DNA from: Methylococcus sp. Mc7
GTDB lineage: Bacteria; Pseudomonadota; Gammaproteobacteria; Methylococcales; Methylococcaceae
DNA: 64,000 nucleotides
Reading direction: 5' to 3'
Assembly (NCBI RefSeq): GCF_019285515.1
Contig: NZ_CP079095.1
Coordinates: 930,001 to 994,000, forward strand
A model generated the notes under the pieces. It saw nothing but the letters and a program-made list of their open reading frames with translations. It was not told where the DNA came from and did not search any database. A program made the position numbers and the translations under genes. Below, one piece after another: positions 35,826 through 45,227 of the stretch (the stretch's first letter is position 1; each line of letters opens with the position of its first letter).

Positions 35826-37199
35826 TTAATGAGCCGCAAGCGCCTTCTCGCCAACATGTCCCGTTTCCTCCGGAAGAGACCAGGTTTCAGGGGTGGGCTC
35901 GTGGCCGCTGGCGATGAACATGTTGCCGATCTCGAAGATGAGATCACGGGTGCCCCGGTAGCCGACGATGGTCTGGTGCGCCGCGCCCAGCCGGTCGAAC
36001 ATCGGGATGCCGATGCGGTAGAAGGGGATCGCCAGCCGTTCCGCCGCCTGCCGGCCGTGGGAATGCGTGACCAGGAGATCGCAGCCGGCGGCGCGCTTTT
36101 CCAGGTCTTCCAGGTCACCGAGCAGCACCTCGTCGGTCGCGATACGTTCCAGCAGCGGCGATTGGGTGGTGGTCACCGCGGCCGCGACCTCGGCGCCCAT
36201 TTCGCGGAACCAGCCGCTCAGCGTCCACAACAGGTCCGGCTCGGCGCCGATGGCGATGCGCTTGCCGCCGAAATGGAAATGCCCGTCCAGCATGGCGTCC
36301 ACCAACTGGCTGCGCTGGCGCTTGATCTTGTTCGGCACCGGCCGGCCGCTCAAACCCGCCAGCAGGGTGATGAATTCGTCGTTGGCCTCCAGCCCCGTGA
36401 GCCGGTCGAACAGGGTGTACGGGACGCCGGTCTTCTTCTCCATCGCCTCGGCGGCAGGCCGCATCTGCTCGCCCACCGCGATGGTGTGGCGCGAGTGCCC
36501 CATGCCGGCGATCTCTTCCAGCGAGATGCCGCCGATGGTGGTCGGGGTGAAATCGTCGGGCACGTGGCCGTCCAGCGAACCCGAAAGATCGGGCAGGATC
36601 ACCGGCTCCAGGCCAAAGGCTTCGATCAGGTCGCGCAGTTCGTCCAGATCGCCCGGCGTCACGTGGGCGCCCGGCAGCAGGTTGACCTTGGCCGGATCGC
36701 GCGCGGCATCGGCCGGCACCGGCTCGACCAGTTGCTCGACCATCCGGGTCACGGTCTTGGCCCAACCGTCCTGGAACGCGTCCTTGAAATCCGGCGTGGA
36801 GACGTACACCAGTTTGATATGATCCAGCTCGGGGTGCTTTTCCCGGATCAGCTTGAGGTAGCCGTCGACGTCGTCGCCCTTGGTCTCGGTCACGCCGGTG
36901 GAGGAGATGCCGATGATCGCAGGCTTCTGCCGGTTGGCGATGGTGATGATCGCCTGCTCCACGTTCTCCAGCCCGCCCAGCACGGTGGCGACCTCGCTCA
37001 TGGCGGTGGTCTGCAGCGGGATGGCTTCCTTGAAATGGCGCACGAACAGCACCAGGCCGAACGAGGTGCAGCCCTGCGAGCCGTGGAACAGCGGCATGCA
37101 GTTCTTCAGCCCCATGAAGGCCAGCGCGCTGCCGATCGGCTGGCTCATCTTCAGCGGATTGACGGTGCAGGACTTCTGCGAATGAGTGACCTTGGCCAT
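35826..37199 (-). CDS. nifN: nitrogenase cofactor scaffold NifN
   Basis: Beta subunit of the NifEN scaffold on which FeMo-cofactor is completed. The 457-aa protein starts in the form QKSCTVNPLKMSQPIGSALAFMGL and contains HGSQGCTSFGLVLFVRHFKE, a typical nitrogenase-like cluster-binding region. ISSTGVTETKGDDVDGY and SGRPVPNKIKRQRSQLVDAMLD blocks fit NifN. It lies 7 bp after nifE. Confidence 0.95.
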   Translation of the reverse strand: MAKVTHSQKSCTVNPLKMSQPIGSALAFMGLKNCMPLFHGSQGCTSFGLVLFVRHFKEAIPLQTTAMSEVATVLGGLENVEQAIITIANRQKPAIIGISSTGVTETKGDDVDGYLKLIREKHPELDHIKLVYVSTPDFKDAFQDGWAKTVTRMVEQLVEPVPADAARDPAKVNLLPGAHVTPGDLDELRDLIEAFGLEPVILPDLSGSLDGHVPDDFTPTTIGGISLEEIAGMGHSRHTIAVGEQMRPAAEAMEKKTGVPYTLFDRLTGLEANDEFITLLAGLSGRPVPNKIKRQRSQLVDAMLDGHFHFGGKRIAIGAEPDLLWTLSGWFREMGAEVAAAVTTTQSPLLERIATDEVLLGDLEDLEKRAAGCDLLVTHSHGRQAAERLAIPFYRIGIPMFDRLGAAHQTIVGYRGTRDLIFEIGNMFIASGHEPTPETWSLPEETGHVGEKALAAH

Positions 37200-37206
37200 G
37201 GCCGCC

Positions 37207-38889
37207 TCACGCCGCCTGTTTCGCCGGTTCGTTTATCGAGCCCGGCCGCCAGTCTTCGATGCTGTCGAGGATGCCGGCGATGGTACCCGTGCAACCGGTG
37301 CAGCCGCTACCGGCATGGGTCCGCTCGGTGACCGCCTCGACGCTGTCCAGCCCGTGTTCGAGGATGGCGTCCTCGATCGTGCCGCGATCCACCGCCTTGC
37401 ACTTGCAGATGCGGGCGGAACGGCGCTGCGCCCTGGCCAGCTCCGGATCGGCGGCCAGGGCGGCGGCCTCGGCGGCGATGGCCGCATCGGCCCGCTCCTC
37501 CCAGGTGGTTTCCTCCCAGGGCGCGCGCTTCCTCACCTGCTCCCAGACCGGATTGGACAGGGCCTTGTCGATTTCCTTGACCAGTTCGACCATGCCCACA
37601 TAACCCATGTAGGCATGATGGCGTTCCTGGTTGATGTCCAGCCAGGGCATCTTGGCCTTGAGCGCCACGAATTGGGAGCGCCCGCCGGACAGCATGATGT
37701 CGGCCTTGGCCTCCTTCAGCATCTTGTACATCTCGCGCGGGCTCATGTCGTCGATCATGTGCGCGTCCTCGCCCATGAGTTCCTTGATGCGCTCCTTGTC
37801 TTCCTTGGTCGATTTCTTGACGCTGGTGCCGACCAGTTCGAGCCCCGCCTCCTGCAGCGCGGCGACCACCGACCAGGATTTCACGCCGCCGGTGATGAGC
37901 AGCACCTTCTTGCCCGCCAGGCGCTGCTTGTAAGGTTCGATGCCGGCCCAGGCGCGCGCTTCTTCGCGGGCGATCAAGGCCTCGGTGCGCTCCATCAGCT
38001 CGGCCGGCGCGCCGCGCTCGATCAGGAGCTGGGAGATCTCCCGCAGCGCGTCGCTGGTGTCCTCGATGCCGTAGAACGAGCCCTCGAAGAAGGGAATGCC
38101 GTAGCGCTCCTCCATCTTGCGGGCGATGTTGATCATGGACTTGGAGCAGACCATCATCGCCGCCTTGGCGCGATGCGAACAGGCCACGTCGTGGTATTTG
38201 GCGTCGCCCGAGATGCAGCACAGGATGCGGATGCCCAGCTCGTCCAGCAGCGGCTTGACCTGCCACAGCTCGCCGGACAGGTTGTATTCGCCGATGATGT
38301 TGATGTCGTAGGGCGTGGTGTATTCGGGCTCCTCGGTGCCGATGACGTGGTCGAGGATCGCCTCCCCGGCCAGCTTGTTGCCGAGGTTCTTGGGACCGAC
38401 GAAGCCGGGCGAATTGACCGGGATCACCGGCTTGCCGAATTTCTTGGAAGCCGCCTTGCAGACCGCGTCGATGTCGTCGCCGATCATCGCCGGCACGCAG
38501 GTCTGGTAGACGAAGACCGCGGGCGGATCGTATTTTTCGATGATTTCCTTCACCGACTTGTACAGCCGCTTCTCGCCGCCGAACACCACGTCGGTTTCGT
38601 TGATGTCGGTGGTGAATCCGGTGCGCCACAGATTGGAACCGGATGATTTGGAGCCGCGGTTGTCCCAGGAGTTGCCCTCGCAGGCGATGGGGCCGTGCAC
38701 CAGATGGGCCACGTCGGTGATCGGCTGCAGCGCGATCTTGGCGCCGTCGAAGGCGCAACCGCCGGCCGCCCCGCCGGGCTGGAGTTGCTTGGTGCAGCCC
38801 TTCTTGCGCTCCTTCTCGGACTTGCCCTGGTTCTTGCCGCAACCGGGCTCGTTGAAAACGTCCTGAATCTTGCTCGATAAGCTGCTCAT
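37207..38889 (-). CDS. nifE: nitrogenase cofactor scaffold NifE with C-terminal BFD-like [2Fe-2S] extension
   Basis: Alpha subunit of NifEN, 560 aa, longer than the usual 450-480. The main part shows CAFDGAKIALQPITDVAHLVHGP near residue 40 and later VYQTCVPAMIGDDIDAVC and NSPGFVGPKNLGNKLAGEA. The extra C-terminus (about 495-550) reads CKCKAVDRGTIEDAI and then GSGCTGCTGTI, the pattern of a BFD-like [2Fe-2S] domain. Extended NifE forms are known in some bacteria; here the added cluster could be an internal electron relay. It is the first gene of the operon under a NifA-dependent promoter. Confidence 0.94.
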   Translation of the reverse strand: MSSLSSKIQDVFNEPGCGKNQGKSEKERKKGCTKQLQPGGAAGGCAFDGAKIALQPITDVAHLVHGPIACEGNSWDNRGSKSSGSNLWRTGFTTDINETDVVFGGEKRLYKSVKEIIEKYDPPAVFVYQTCVPAMIGDDIDAVCKAASKKFGKPVIPVNSPGFVGPKNLGNKLAGEAILDHVIGTEEPEYTTPYDINIIGEYNLSGELWQVKPLLDELGIRILCCISGDAKYHDVACSHRAKAAMMVCSKSMINIARKMEERYGIPFFEGSFYGIEDTSDALREISQLLIERGAPAELMERTEALIAREEARAWAGIEPYKQRLAGKKVLLITGGVKSWSVVAALQEAGLELVGTSVKKSTKEDKERIKELMGEDAHMIDDMSPREMYKMLKEAKADIMLSGGRSQFVALKAKMPWLDINQERHHAYMGYVGMVELVKEIDKALSNPVWEQVRKRAPWEETTWEERADAAIAAEAAALAADPELARAQRRSARICKCKAVDRGTIEDAILEHGLDSVEAVTERTHAGSGCTGCTGTIAGILDSIEDWRPGSINEPAKQAA

Positions 38890-38923
38890 ACCCCACCTCC
38901 ACGACTACGCATATCTCGTTCAT

Positions 38924-38938
38924 GCAGAGGACGTGCCA
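38924..38938 (-). promoter_or_regulatory. sigma-54 promoter of nifE operon
   Basis: Read on the minus strand: TGGCACGTCCTCTGC. It has a perfect -24 box and a -12 box with one change (CTGC for TTGC). It lies 35 bp before nifE. Confidence 0.8.
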
Positions 38939-38993
38939 CAAGCGCATCAGATTGATCTATAACTTTTTTCCCCTCCTCGAACGCGAATCATCC

Positions 38994-39009
38994 TGTAACC
39001 TTGTGAACA
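38994..39009. promoter_or_regulatory. NifA site 1 upstream of nifE
   Basis: TGTAACCTTGTGAACA is an exact TGT-N10-ACA, 56 bp upstream of the -24 box. Confidence 0.75.
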
Positions 39010-39023
39010 AACTGCACGGTCAA

Positions 39024-39039
39024 TGTAAGGAAGCGCACA
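39024..39039. promoter_or_regulatory. NifA site 2 upstream of nifE
   Basis: TGTAAGGAAGCGCACA is a second exact TGT-N10-ACA, 30 bp from site 1 (about three helical turns, same face of the DNA). Confidence 0.72.
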
Positions 39040-39062
39040 ACGCAGGAACTCAAGCACGCCAG

Positions 39063-39081
39063 GTACGTCAAATTGACGTAC
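39063..39081. promoter_or_regulatory. operator-like palindrome of the toxin-antitoxin operon
   Basis: GTACGTCAAATTGACGTAC is a perfect palindrome with a single central base, overlapping a -10-like TACAAT (39079-39084). It is well placed for autorepression by the antitoxin encoded 31 bp downstream. Confidence 0.75.
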
Positions 39082-39111
39082 AATAGCCCTGGTTCATTAG
39101 AGGAGCACCCC

Positions 39112-39366
39112 ATGACCACCGAATCCGCCCGCATCAGCCTCCGCACCAGCCTCGAGGCGAAAGCCCTGATCGAGCGCGCCGCCGCGATGATGGGCACCAC
39201 CGTGTCCGGCTTCATGCTGCAGAACGCCTACGAGGCCGCGCGCCGGATCGTGGCAGACAACGATACGCTGCTGCTTTCCCAGCAGGCGTTCGAGGCTTTC
39301 GTCACCGCTTGCGAAAATCCCGAGGAACCGAACGAGGCACTGCGCGCCCTGATGGCACGGCGCTGA
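39112..39366 (+). CDS. DUF1778 antitoxin (ribbon-helix-helix)
   Basis: An 84-aa antitoxin of the TacA/AtaR type. The start TESARISLRTSLEAKALIERAA matches the DNA-binding DUF1778 domain, and the C-terminal helices (LLSQQAFEAFVTAC, NEALRALMARR) would wrap the acetyltransferase. A strong ribosome binding site AGAGGAG precedes the ATG. The stop is directly followed by the toxin start. The gene faces opposite to the nif genes on both sides. Confidence 0.92.
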   Translation: MTTESARISLRTSLEAKALIERAAAMMGTTVSGFMLQNAYEAARRIVADNDTLLLSQQAFEAFVTACENPEEPNEALRALMARR

Positions 39367-39909
39367 ATGGGCTTGCGCATCGAATTGCTCGATCGGCATC
39401 ATCGCCGCGACGGTTTCGACTGCGGCCATGCCGCGCTCAACGATTTCCTCCGCCTGCAAGCGGGCCAACTGCAACGTCGAGGGTTCGGGAAGACCTATGT
39501 CGCGCTGGCCGAAAACAGCTTCGATGTCATCGGATTTGTCACGGTAAGCGTGGGACAAGTGGCCGCGCAGGCCCTGCCTGCCGGCCTGAAGCTACCCCGT
39601 CATCCCGCCCCCATCCTGCGGATCGGACGTCTCGCCGTCGATCGAAGGGAACAGGGCAAAGGGTATGGCCAGGACTTGCTGGCCTTTGCCTTGCATCTGG
39701 CATTGGAGTTTTCGACTCAAGTCGGCTTGTATGCCGTAGTGGTGGACGCCAAAGGCGAGGAGACGGCGGGGTTTTATCGGCGGCTGGGTTTCGTCCCGAC
39801 GCTGGACGAAGCCTTGTGCCTGTTTCTGCCTTTGTCTTCGCTGGCGAAAACGAAAACGCCGCGGGGCCTCGCCTCCGGCGCGGGCAGTGAGGAAAAATCG
39901 GCGAAGTGA
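39367..39909 (+). CDS. GNAT acetyltransferase toxin (TacT/AtaT-like)
   Basis: A 180-aa GNAT-fold enzyme that, by family, acetylates aminoacyl-tRNA and blocks translation. The start pattern DGFDCGHAALNDFL and the acetyl-CoA loop RREQGKGYGQDLL are typical, as is FYRRLGFVP near the end. The last 20 residues are non-conserved and may be a late extension. It abuts the antitoxin gene with no gap. Its position inside a nif cluster is unusual. Confidence 0.9.
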   Translation: MGLRIELLDRHHRRDGFDCGHAALNDFLRLQAGQLQRRGFGKTYVALAENSFDVIGFVTVSVGQVAAQALPAGLKLPRHPAPILRIGRLAVDRREQGKGYGQDLLAFALHLALEFSTQVGLYAVVVDAKGEETAGFYRRLGFVPTLDEALCLFLPLSSLAKTKTPRGLASGAGSEEKSAK

Positions 39910-39930
39910 TAATCCCCCACCGGCACGGAA

Positions 39931-39954
39931 CGCCGGCGGCTTGACCCGCCGGCG
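39931..39954. terminator. bidirectional hairpin between toxin and FeSII genes
   Basis: CGCCGGCGG and CCGCCGGCG make a perfect 9-bp stem with a 6-nt loop, lying in the 74-bp gap between two convergent genes. Confidence 0.65.
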
Positions 39955-39983
39955 GTGTTACCGGATGAATCCGGCTCCGCCCC

Positions 39984-40352
39984 TCAGACGACGCCGGGCT
40001 CGCCGCTGAATCTGACCAGGATGTCCTCGTCGCGGACGATGTACTGGCAGGCCAGGCGATAGCGCGGCGGCTTGTCGTTGACAACCGCTTCTTCGATCTC
40101 CGCCTTGGAGAGCTTTCCCGCCGCCAGCAGGGTCGCACGTTCCTTCTCGGTGAGATCCTGCGCCATGAAGGGCTTGTCCGACAGCGACACCACTTCCATC
40201 ACGCAGGAACCGCAGTTGCCGTCCTCGCACTCGAAGGGCAGCGGGATCTTGTTTTTCTGAGCCACTTTCAGGAGGGTGTGGGTGTCGCCGGCCACCGCGT
40301 AGACGGTGACGTCCTTCGGCAAGAGCGGGGAGGAAAAAGTCACGTTAGCCAT
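39984..40352 (-). CDS. FeSII (Shethna) [2Fe-2S] protein, nitrogenase protection
   Basis: A 122-aa [2Fe-2S] ferredoxin with cysteines C42, C47, C50 and C102. Length, the MANVTFSSPL-type start, FECEDGNCGSC, the inserted DLTEKERATLLAAGKLSKAE segment and the RLACQ/FSGEPG end all match the Azotobacter vinelandii FeSII protein. FeSII binds oxidised nitrogenase components and locks them in an inactive, oxygen-stable complex. The gene lies 251 bp after nifK on the same strand. Conformational protection is therefore likely in this organism. Confidence 0.9.
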   Translation of the reverse strand: MANVTFSSPLLPKDVTVYAVAGDTHTLLKVAQKNKIPLPFECEDGNCGSCVMEVVSLSDKPFMAQDLTEKERATLLAAGKLSKAEIEEAVVNDKPPRYRLACQYIVRDEDILVRFSGEPGVV

Positions 40353-40484
40353 GTTGTTGTCCTTGATCGACCAGTTTGAAAGGAAACCGAGCCGCCTGGG
40401 TGAATCCGGCGCTCGCCGAGCAGTGTATCGGAAATAACCACACTTTTCGTGACGTATTTGCATACTCCTGCGCGGCCATTGCGC

Positions 40485-40510
40485 TGTCCTGCCGGGCACC
40501 GGCCAGGACA
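40485..40510. repeat. hairpin downstream of nifK
   Basis: TGTCCTGCCGG and CCGG-C-CAGGACA pair with a single bulge around a GCA loop. It lies in the nifK-FeSII gap (40353-40603), which has no gene and no sigma-54 site that I can find. It may attenuate nifHDK transcription or protect the mRNA end. Confidence 0.5.
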
Positions 40511-40603
40511 GGGCGATGGCTTGCGAACCGACCTTTTCCGGCCTGCCGCGCTGATGAAGGGGGCACCAGCGCAGACAGGAGGAAAAGACCTACGTGCCGC
40601 GAA

Positions 40604-42163
40604 TCAGCGAATGATGTCGAAGCTGTAGTCGGTTTTGGCGGGGATGTTGGTGTTGGCATCGATCGCTTCGAACATGCGATCGAGGATCCAGACCAGTACA
40701 TTCAGGCCGCCTTGATAGCCCCACACCGGGTAGCGGTGCTTGTGGTGACGATCGAAGATCGGGAAGCCGATGCGGATCAGCGGCGTGCCGGTGTCGCGTT
40801 CCAGGTATTTGCCGTAGGTGTTGCCGATCAGGAAATCGACCGGGTCGGTGAACAGGAGCGAACGCATGTGCCACAGGTCGCGGCCCGGGTAGACCTTGCA
40901 GTTCTTGCCGAACGGCGAGGAATCGAACAGCGCCTGCATCTTCTTTTCCCAAGCCTTGCCGCCATTGGTGGCGAGGACGTGGGTCGGTTCCGCGCCCAGT
41001 TCCAGCAGGAACTCCGCCAGGCCGTAGCACAGGTCGGGATCGCCGTAGATGGCGAACTTCTGACCGTGGATGTGGGCGGTGGAGTCGGCGATGGCGTCGA
41101 CCAGGCGGCCGCGCTCCTTCTCCAGCTCGGCCGGGATCGGCTTGCCGGTCAGGCGCGAGATTTCCATCAGGAACTTGTCGGTGCCCTTCACGCCGATCGG
41201 GTGATTCAGAGCGACGACTTCCTGGCCATGCTCGGCGATGAACGGCAGGGTTTTCTCCGTGCAGAATTCCTGCATCGAGATGGTGGCCTTGGCGTGCAGG
41301 GCGTTGGCCGCCTGCTCCAGGGTCGTGCCGCCGTCGTACATGCGGAACTCGCCGTCGGTCGGGGTATCCCACACATCGCTGTTGTCGCCGATGATGGTGT
41401 AATCGATGCCGAACAAGCCGAAGATGCGCTTGATCTCGCGCAGGTTGCCCACGGTGTAGCCGTCGAAGCCGCCGAGGAAGTTGATCGACTCGTTGGGCTG
41501 GCGCACCAGCGGCTCGACGGTGCCGGCCTTGCCGTCCCAGAAGTGCTGCAGGATGCCCTTCATGACGTTGTCGTAGCCGGTGATGTGGCTGCCGACGAAG
41601 GCCGGGGTATGGGCGAACGGAACATCGAACTCGGCCGGAATGCTGCCCTTCTCCTTCGAGGTCTTGATGAAGGCGTTCAAGTCGTCGCCGATCACTTCCG
41701 CCATGCAGGTGGTGGAAACCGCGATCATCTTCGGCTTGTACATGTTGTAGGTGTTGGCCAGACCGTCGATCATGTTGTTCAGGCCGCCGAACACCGCCGC
41801 GTCTTCCGTCATGGACGAAGACACACAGGAGGTCGGCTCCTTGAAGTGGCGGCTGAAGTGCGAGCGGTAGTAAGCCACACAACCCTGCGAGCCATGAACG
41901 AAGGGAATGGTGCCTTCGAAACCGACGGCCGCGAAGACGGCGCCCAGCGGCTGGCAGGCCTTGGCGGGGTTGACGACCAGCGCTTCACGGGCGAAGTTCT
42001 TTTCCTTGTATTCCTCGGTCTTGACCCATTCCCGCACCTCCTCGACCTGTGCGTCGGGAGGCATGAATTCAAACTCTTTTCTCTTGTTCTCGAACAGGTT
42101 CGTATATTCCGGCTCGCGGAACAGGTTGAAATGATCGAGAACCTTCTCTGCATTCTGACTCAT
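40604..42163 (-). CDS. nifK: nitrogenase MoFe protein beta subunit NifK
   Basis: Beta subunit of dinitrogenase, 519 aa, carrying half of the P-cluster. Near the N-terminus the conserved [46 protein letters not shown] region (quoted by family, key cysteines in KACQP and SQGCVAY) is clear. It starts [19 protein letters not shown], as in Azotobacter-like NifK. It is separated from nifD by a 111-bp hairpin-rich gap. Confidence 0.98.
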   Translation of the reverse strand: MSQNAEKVLDHFNLFREPEYTNLFENKRKEFEFMPPDAQVEEVREWVKTEEYKEKNFAREALVVNPAKACQPLGAVFAAVGFEGTIPFVHGSQGCVAYYRSHFSRHFKEPTSCVSSSMTEDAAVFGGLNNMIDGLANTYNMYKPKMIAVSTTCMAEVIGDDLNAFIKTSKEKGSIPAEFDVPFAHTPAFVGSHITGYDNVMKGILQHFWDGKAGTVEPLVRQPNESINFLGGFDGYTVGNLREIKRIFGLFGIDYTIIGDNSDVWDTPTDGEFRMYDGGTTLEQAANALHAKATISMQEFCTEKTLPFIAEHGQEVVALNHPIGVKGTDKFLMEISRLTGKPIPAELEKERGRLVDAIADSTAHIHGQKFAIYGDPDLCYGLAEFLLELGAEPTHVLATNGGKAWEKKMQALFDSSPFGKNCKVYPGRDLWHMRSLLFTDPVDFLIGNTYGKYLERDTGTPLIRIGFPIFDRHHKHRYPVWGYQGGLNVLVWILDRMFEAIDANTNIPAKTDYSFDIIR

Positions 42164-42190
42164 GGCTTAACTCCTAAAAACGTCGGTTGG

Positions 42191-42251
42191 TAGGGTGCGC
42201 CCGGCGGGCGCACCTTTGGAGCCTTGAACACGGTGCGCCAGGCGCACCCTA
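42191..42251. repeat. nested hairpins between nifD and nifK
   Basis: Two compact stem-loops (GGTGCGCCC-GGC-GGGCGCACC at 42194-42214 and GGTGCGCC-A-GGCGCACC at 42232-42248) are enclosed by longer arms TAGGGTGCGCC and GGCGCACCCTA. The copies are nearly identical, as in dispersed REP-like repeats. Confidence 0.8.
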
Positions 42252-42274
42252 CTGACCTTCTCTCCGGCTGCGGC

Positions 42275-43735
42275 TTAGGCAGCGCTCTTCCACGGGGCCT
42301 TGGTCAAACCCCAGACCGGGTTATTGATGGCCATGTCCATGTCCCTGGCGAAAATGGCGAAGCCGTCATAACCGTGGTAAGGGCCGGAATAGTCCCAGGA
42401 ATGCATCTGCCGGAACGGTACGCCCATCTTCTGGAACACGTACTTTTCCTTGATGCCGGAACCGACCAGGTCAGGCTGCACGGATTCGACGAACTTCTCG
42501 AACTCGTAGCCGGTCACGTCGTCGTAGATCAGCGTGCCGTCCTTGACGTAGTGCGTGGTGCGCTGATAGTCGTCGTTGTGGCCGAACTCGTAGCCGGTGC
42601 CGACGATTTCCATGCCCAGATCTTCATAGGCGCCGATCACGTGACGGGGACGCAGGCCGCCCACGTACAGCATGACCTTCTTGCCTTCCAGACGCGGACG
42701 GTACTTGTCGATCACCGCCTGCATGAGAGGCTGGTACTTGGCGATGACGGCTTCGGCCTTTTCCTTGATGCTGTCGTCGAAGAAGCTGGCGATCTTCCGC
42801 AGCGATTCGGCGATCTTGGTGGGACCGAAGAAGTTGTACTCCACCCAAGGCACACCGTACTTCTCTTCCAGGTGGCGCGAGATGTAGTTCATCGAACGGT
42901 AGCAGTGCAGCACGTTCAGCTTGGCCTTCGGGGTATTTTCCAGCTCGGCCAGCGAGCCGTCGCCGGACCACTGGGCGATCACGCGCAGCCCCATTTCTTC
43001 CAGTAGGATGCGGGAAGACCAGGCGTCGCCGCCGATGTTGTAGTCGCCGATGATGGCGACGTCATAGGGAGTAGTCTGGAACTCGGGGTGCTTGTCGCCC
43101 GCCTTGTCGAACACCCAGTCGCGGACCGCGTCGTTGGCGATGTGATGGCCCAGCGACTGGGAGACGCCGCGGAAACCTTCGCAACGGACGGGAACGATGG
43201 TCTTGCCTTCGTATTCCTTCGATTTCTTCTTGGACACGGCTTCGATGTCGTCGCCGATGAGGCCGATCGGGCATTCGGACTGGACGGTGATGCCGTGGTT
43301 CAGCGGGAACAGCTCTTCGATTTCGTCGATGATCTTCTCCAGCTTCTTGTCGCCGCCGAAGACGATGTCCTTCTCCTGGAAGTCGGAGGTGAACTGCATG
43401 GTGACGAAGGTGTCGATGCCGGTGGTGCCGATGTAGTAGTTGCGGCGCGACGCCCAGGAATACTGGCCGCAGCCGACGGGACCGTGGCTGATGTGGATCA
43501 TGTCCTTGATGGGCCCCCAGACCACACCCTTGGAACCCGCGTAGGCGCAGCCGCGGATGGTCATGACGCCGGGGATCGACTTGATGTTGGATTTGACCCC
43601 GCAGTCGGGCTTGCCTTCTTCGAAGGTGCCAAGGTGCTTGGCACGGCGCTTGGCCGTCTTGTCGGGATAAACCTCAAGCACCTCTTTGATGAGGTCCTTG
43701 TTTCTCTGTTTGACTTGCTCAACTGTGAGGCTCAT
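42275..43735 (-). CDS. nifD: nitrogenase MoFe protein alpha subunit NifD
   Basis: Alpha subunit of dinitrogenase, 486 aa, holding FeMo-cofactor. The cofactor cysteine lies in [18 protein letters not shown] and the histidine in [16 protein letters not shown], both as in Azotobacter. P-cluster region residues are in [10 protein letters not shown] and [13 protein letters not shown] 43735 begins the conserved [14 protein letters not shown]; upstream in-frame codons lie in the hairpin region and are not used. Confidence 0.98.
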   Translation of the reverse strand: MSLTVEQVKQRNKDLIKEVLEVYPDKTAKRRAKHLGTFEEGKPDCGVKSNIKSIPGVMTIRGCAYAGSKGVVWGPIKDMIHISHGPVGCGQYSWASRRNYYIGTTGIDTFVTMQFTSDFQEKDIVFGGDKKLEKIIDEIEELFPLNHGITVQSECPIGLIGDDIEAVSKKKSKEYEGKTIVPVRCEGFRGVSQSLGHHIANDAVRDWVFDKAGDKHPEFQTTPYDVAIIGDYNIGGDAWSSRILLEEMGLRVIAQWSGDGSLAELENTPKAKLNVLHCYRSMNYISRHLEEKYGVPWVEYNFFGPTKIAESLRKIASFFDDSIKEKAEAVIAKYQPLMQAVIDKYRPRLEGKKVMLYVGGLRPRHVIGAYEDLGMEIVGTGYEFGHNDDYQRTTHYVKDGTLIYDDVTGYEFEKFVESVQPDLVGSGIKEKYVFQKMGVPFRQMHSWDYSGPYHGYDGFAIFARDMDMAINNPVWGLTKAPWKSAA

Positions 43736-43783
43736 TTTTAAGCTCCTGATTGAGTTGGTGAAAAACGACCGGATGGCCAAGGC

Positions 43784-43812
43784 GCGGTGTGCGGACCCAG
43801 CCCGCACACCGC
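43784..43812. repeat. hairpin between nifH and nifD
   Basis: A perfect 11-bp stem (GCGGTGTGCGG/CCGCACACCGC) with a 7-nt loop lies 17 bp after the nifH stop. Similar nifH-nifD stem-loops in other diazotrophs raise nifH mRNA levels relative to nifDK. Confidence 0.75.
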
Positions 43813-43829
43813 TTGTGCCGCCAGTCTCC

Positions 43830-44726
<897 letters not shown>

Positions 44727-44870
44727 TTATCAGGATGATCGATGCTTCATGGCCAGCAGCATTCCGCCGATGTTGGAACTTCCGACCCGCCGCAGAGGAT
44801 GGCGCTTTCTTTTTCTTATTCTTGCCGCCGCCACTTTCACGGCAGTGAACACTGCACGCTTATCTCCGAT

Positions 44871-44885
44871 GCAACCGGTGTGCCA
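44871..44885 (-). promoter_or_regulatory. sigma-54 promoter of nifHDK
   Basis: Read on the minus strand: TGGCACACCGGTTGC, with perfect -24 and -12 boxes and spacing. The leader to nifH is about 150 nt. The 44712-45227 gap has no gene; it holds this regulatory array. Confidence 0.9.
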
Positions 44886-44965
44886 CACCTTTGCATGTCC
44901 GCCTAACAGATTGAAATACCTGTAGACGCGCCTCATAAACGAGCGCCTCGAGGGCTTCGTGGCCA

Positions 44966-44981
44966 TGTTCACAACGCTACA
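44966..44981. promoter_or_regulatory. NifA site A, nifH upstream region
   Basis: TGTTCACAACGCTACA fits TGT-N10-ACA exactly, 81 bp upstream of the nifH -24 box and 110 bp from the opposite promoter. Confidence 0.8.
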
Positions 44982-44994
44982 AAACCTCACTGTT

Positions 44995-45010
44995 TGTAGG
45001 GAACGGCACA
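44995..45010. promoter_or_regulatory. NifA site B, nifH upstream region
   Basis: TGTAGGGAACGGCACA fits TGT-N10-ACA exactly, 29 bp from site A. It lies 81 bp from the plus-strand sigma-54 site, the same distance as site A has to the nifH promoter. Confidence 0.75.
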
Positions 45011-45090
45011 AGTGGTCAGCGCCTTTCCACGCTCCCGCCGCAAAGCTCAAGCCTTTGAAAAAACCGGCCACCGGGAAACCGGGAAAAGAA

Positions 45091-45105
45091 CGGCACATCG
45101 ATTGC
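45091..45105 (+). promoter_or_regulatory. sigma-54 promoter of the plus-strand nif accessory operon
   Basis: CGGCACATCGATTGC matches the consensus except for the first base. GG-N10-GC spacing is correct. It lies 123 bp before the pseudo-receiver gene. Confidence 0.72.
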
Positions 45106-45227
45106 TAGATTCTGGATGAAGGTCTCCATACTCCATCGGGGCGTCGACGGCTCCGGTGGAGTTCCTAGGGACCTCGAGAGGCGCAGCCGACTCAACCGGA
45201 CCGGAAACCCAAACGTAGGAGAAGCCC

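Noticed and set aside
39063-39081. The 19-bp palindrome as a NifA or sigma-54 element
   Set aside because: It does not fit TGT-N10-ACA or GG-N10-GC and overlaps the -10 region of the toxin-antitoxin operon, so an antitoxin operator is the better reading.
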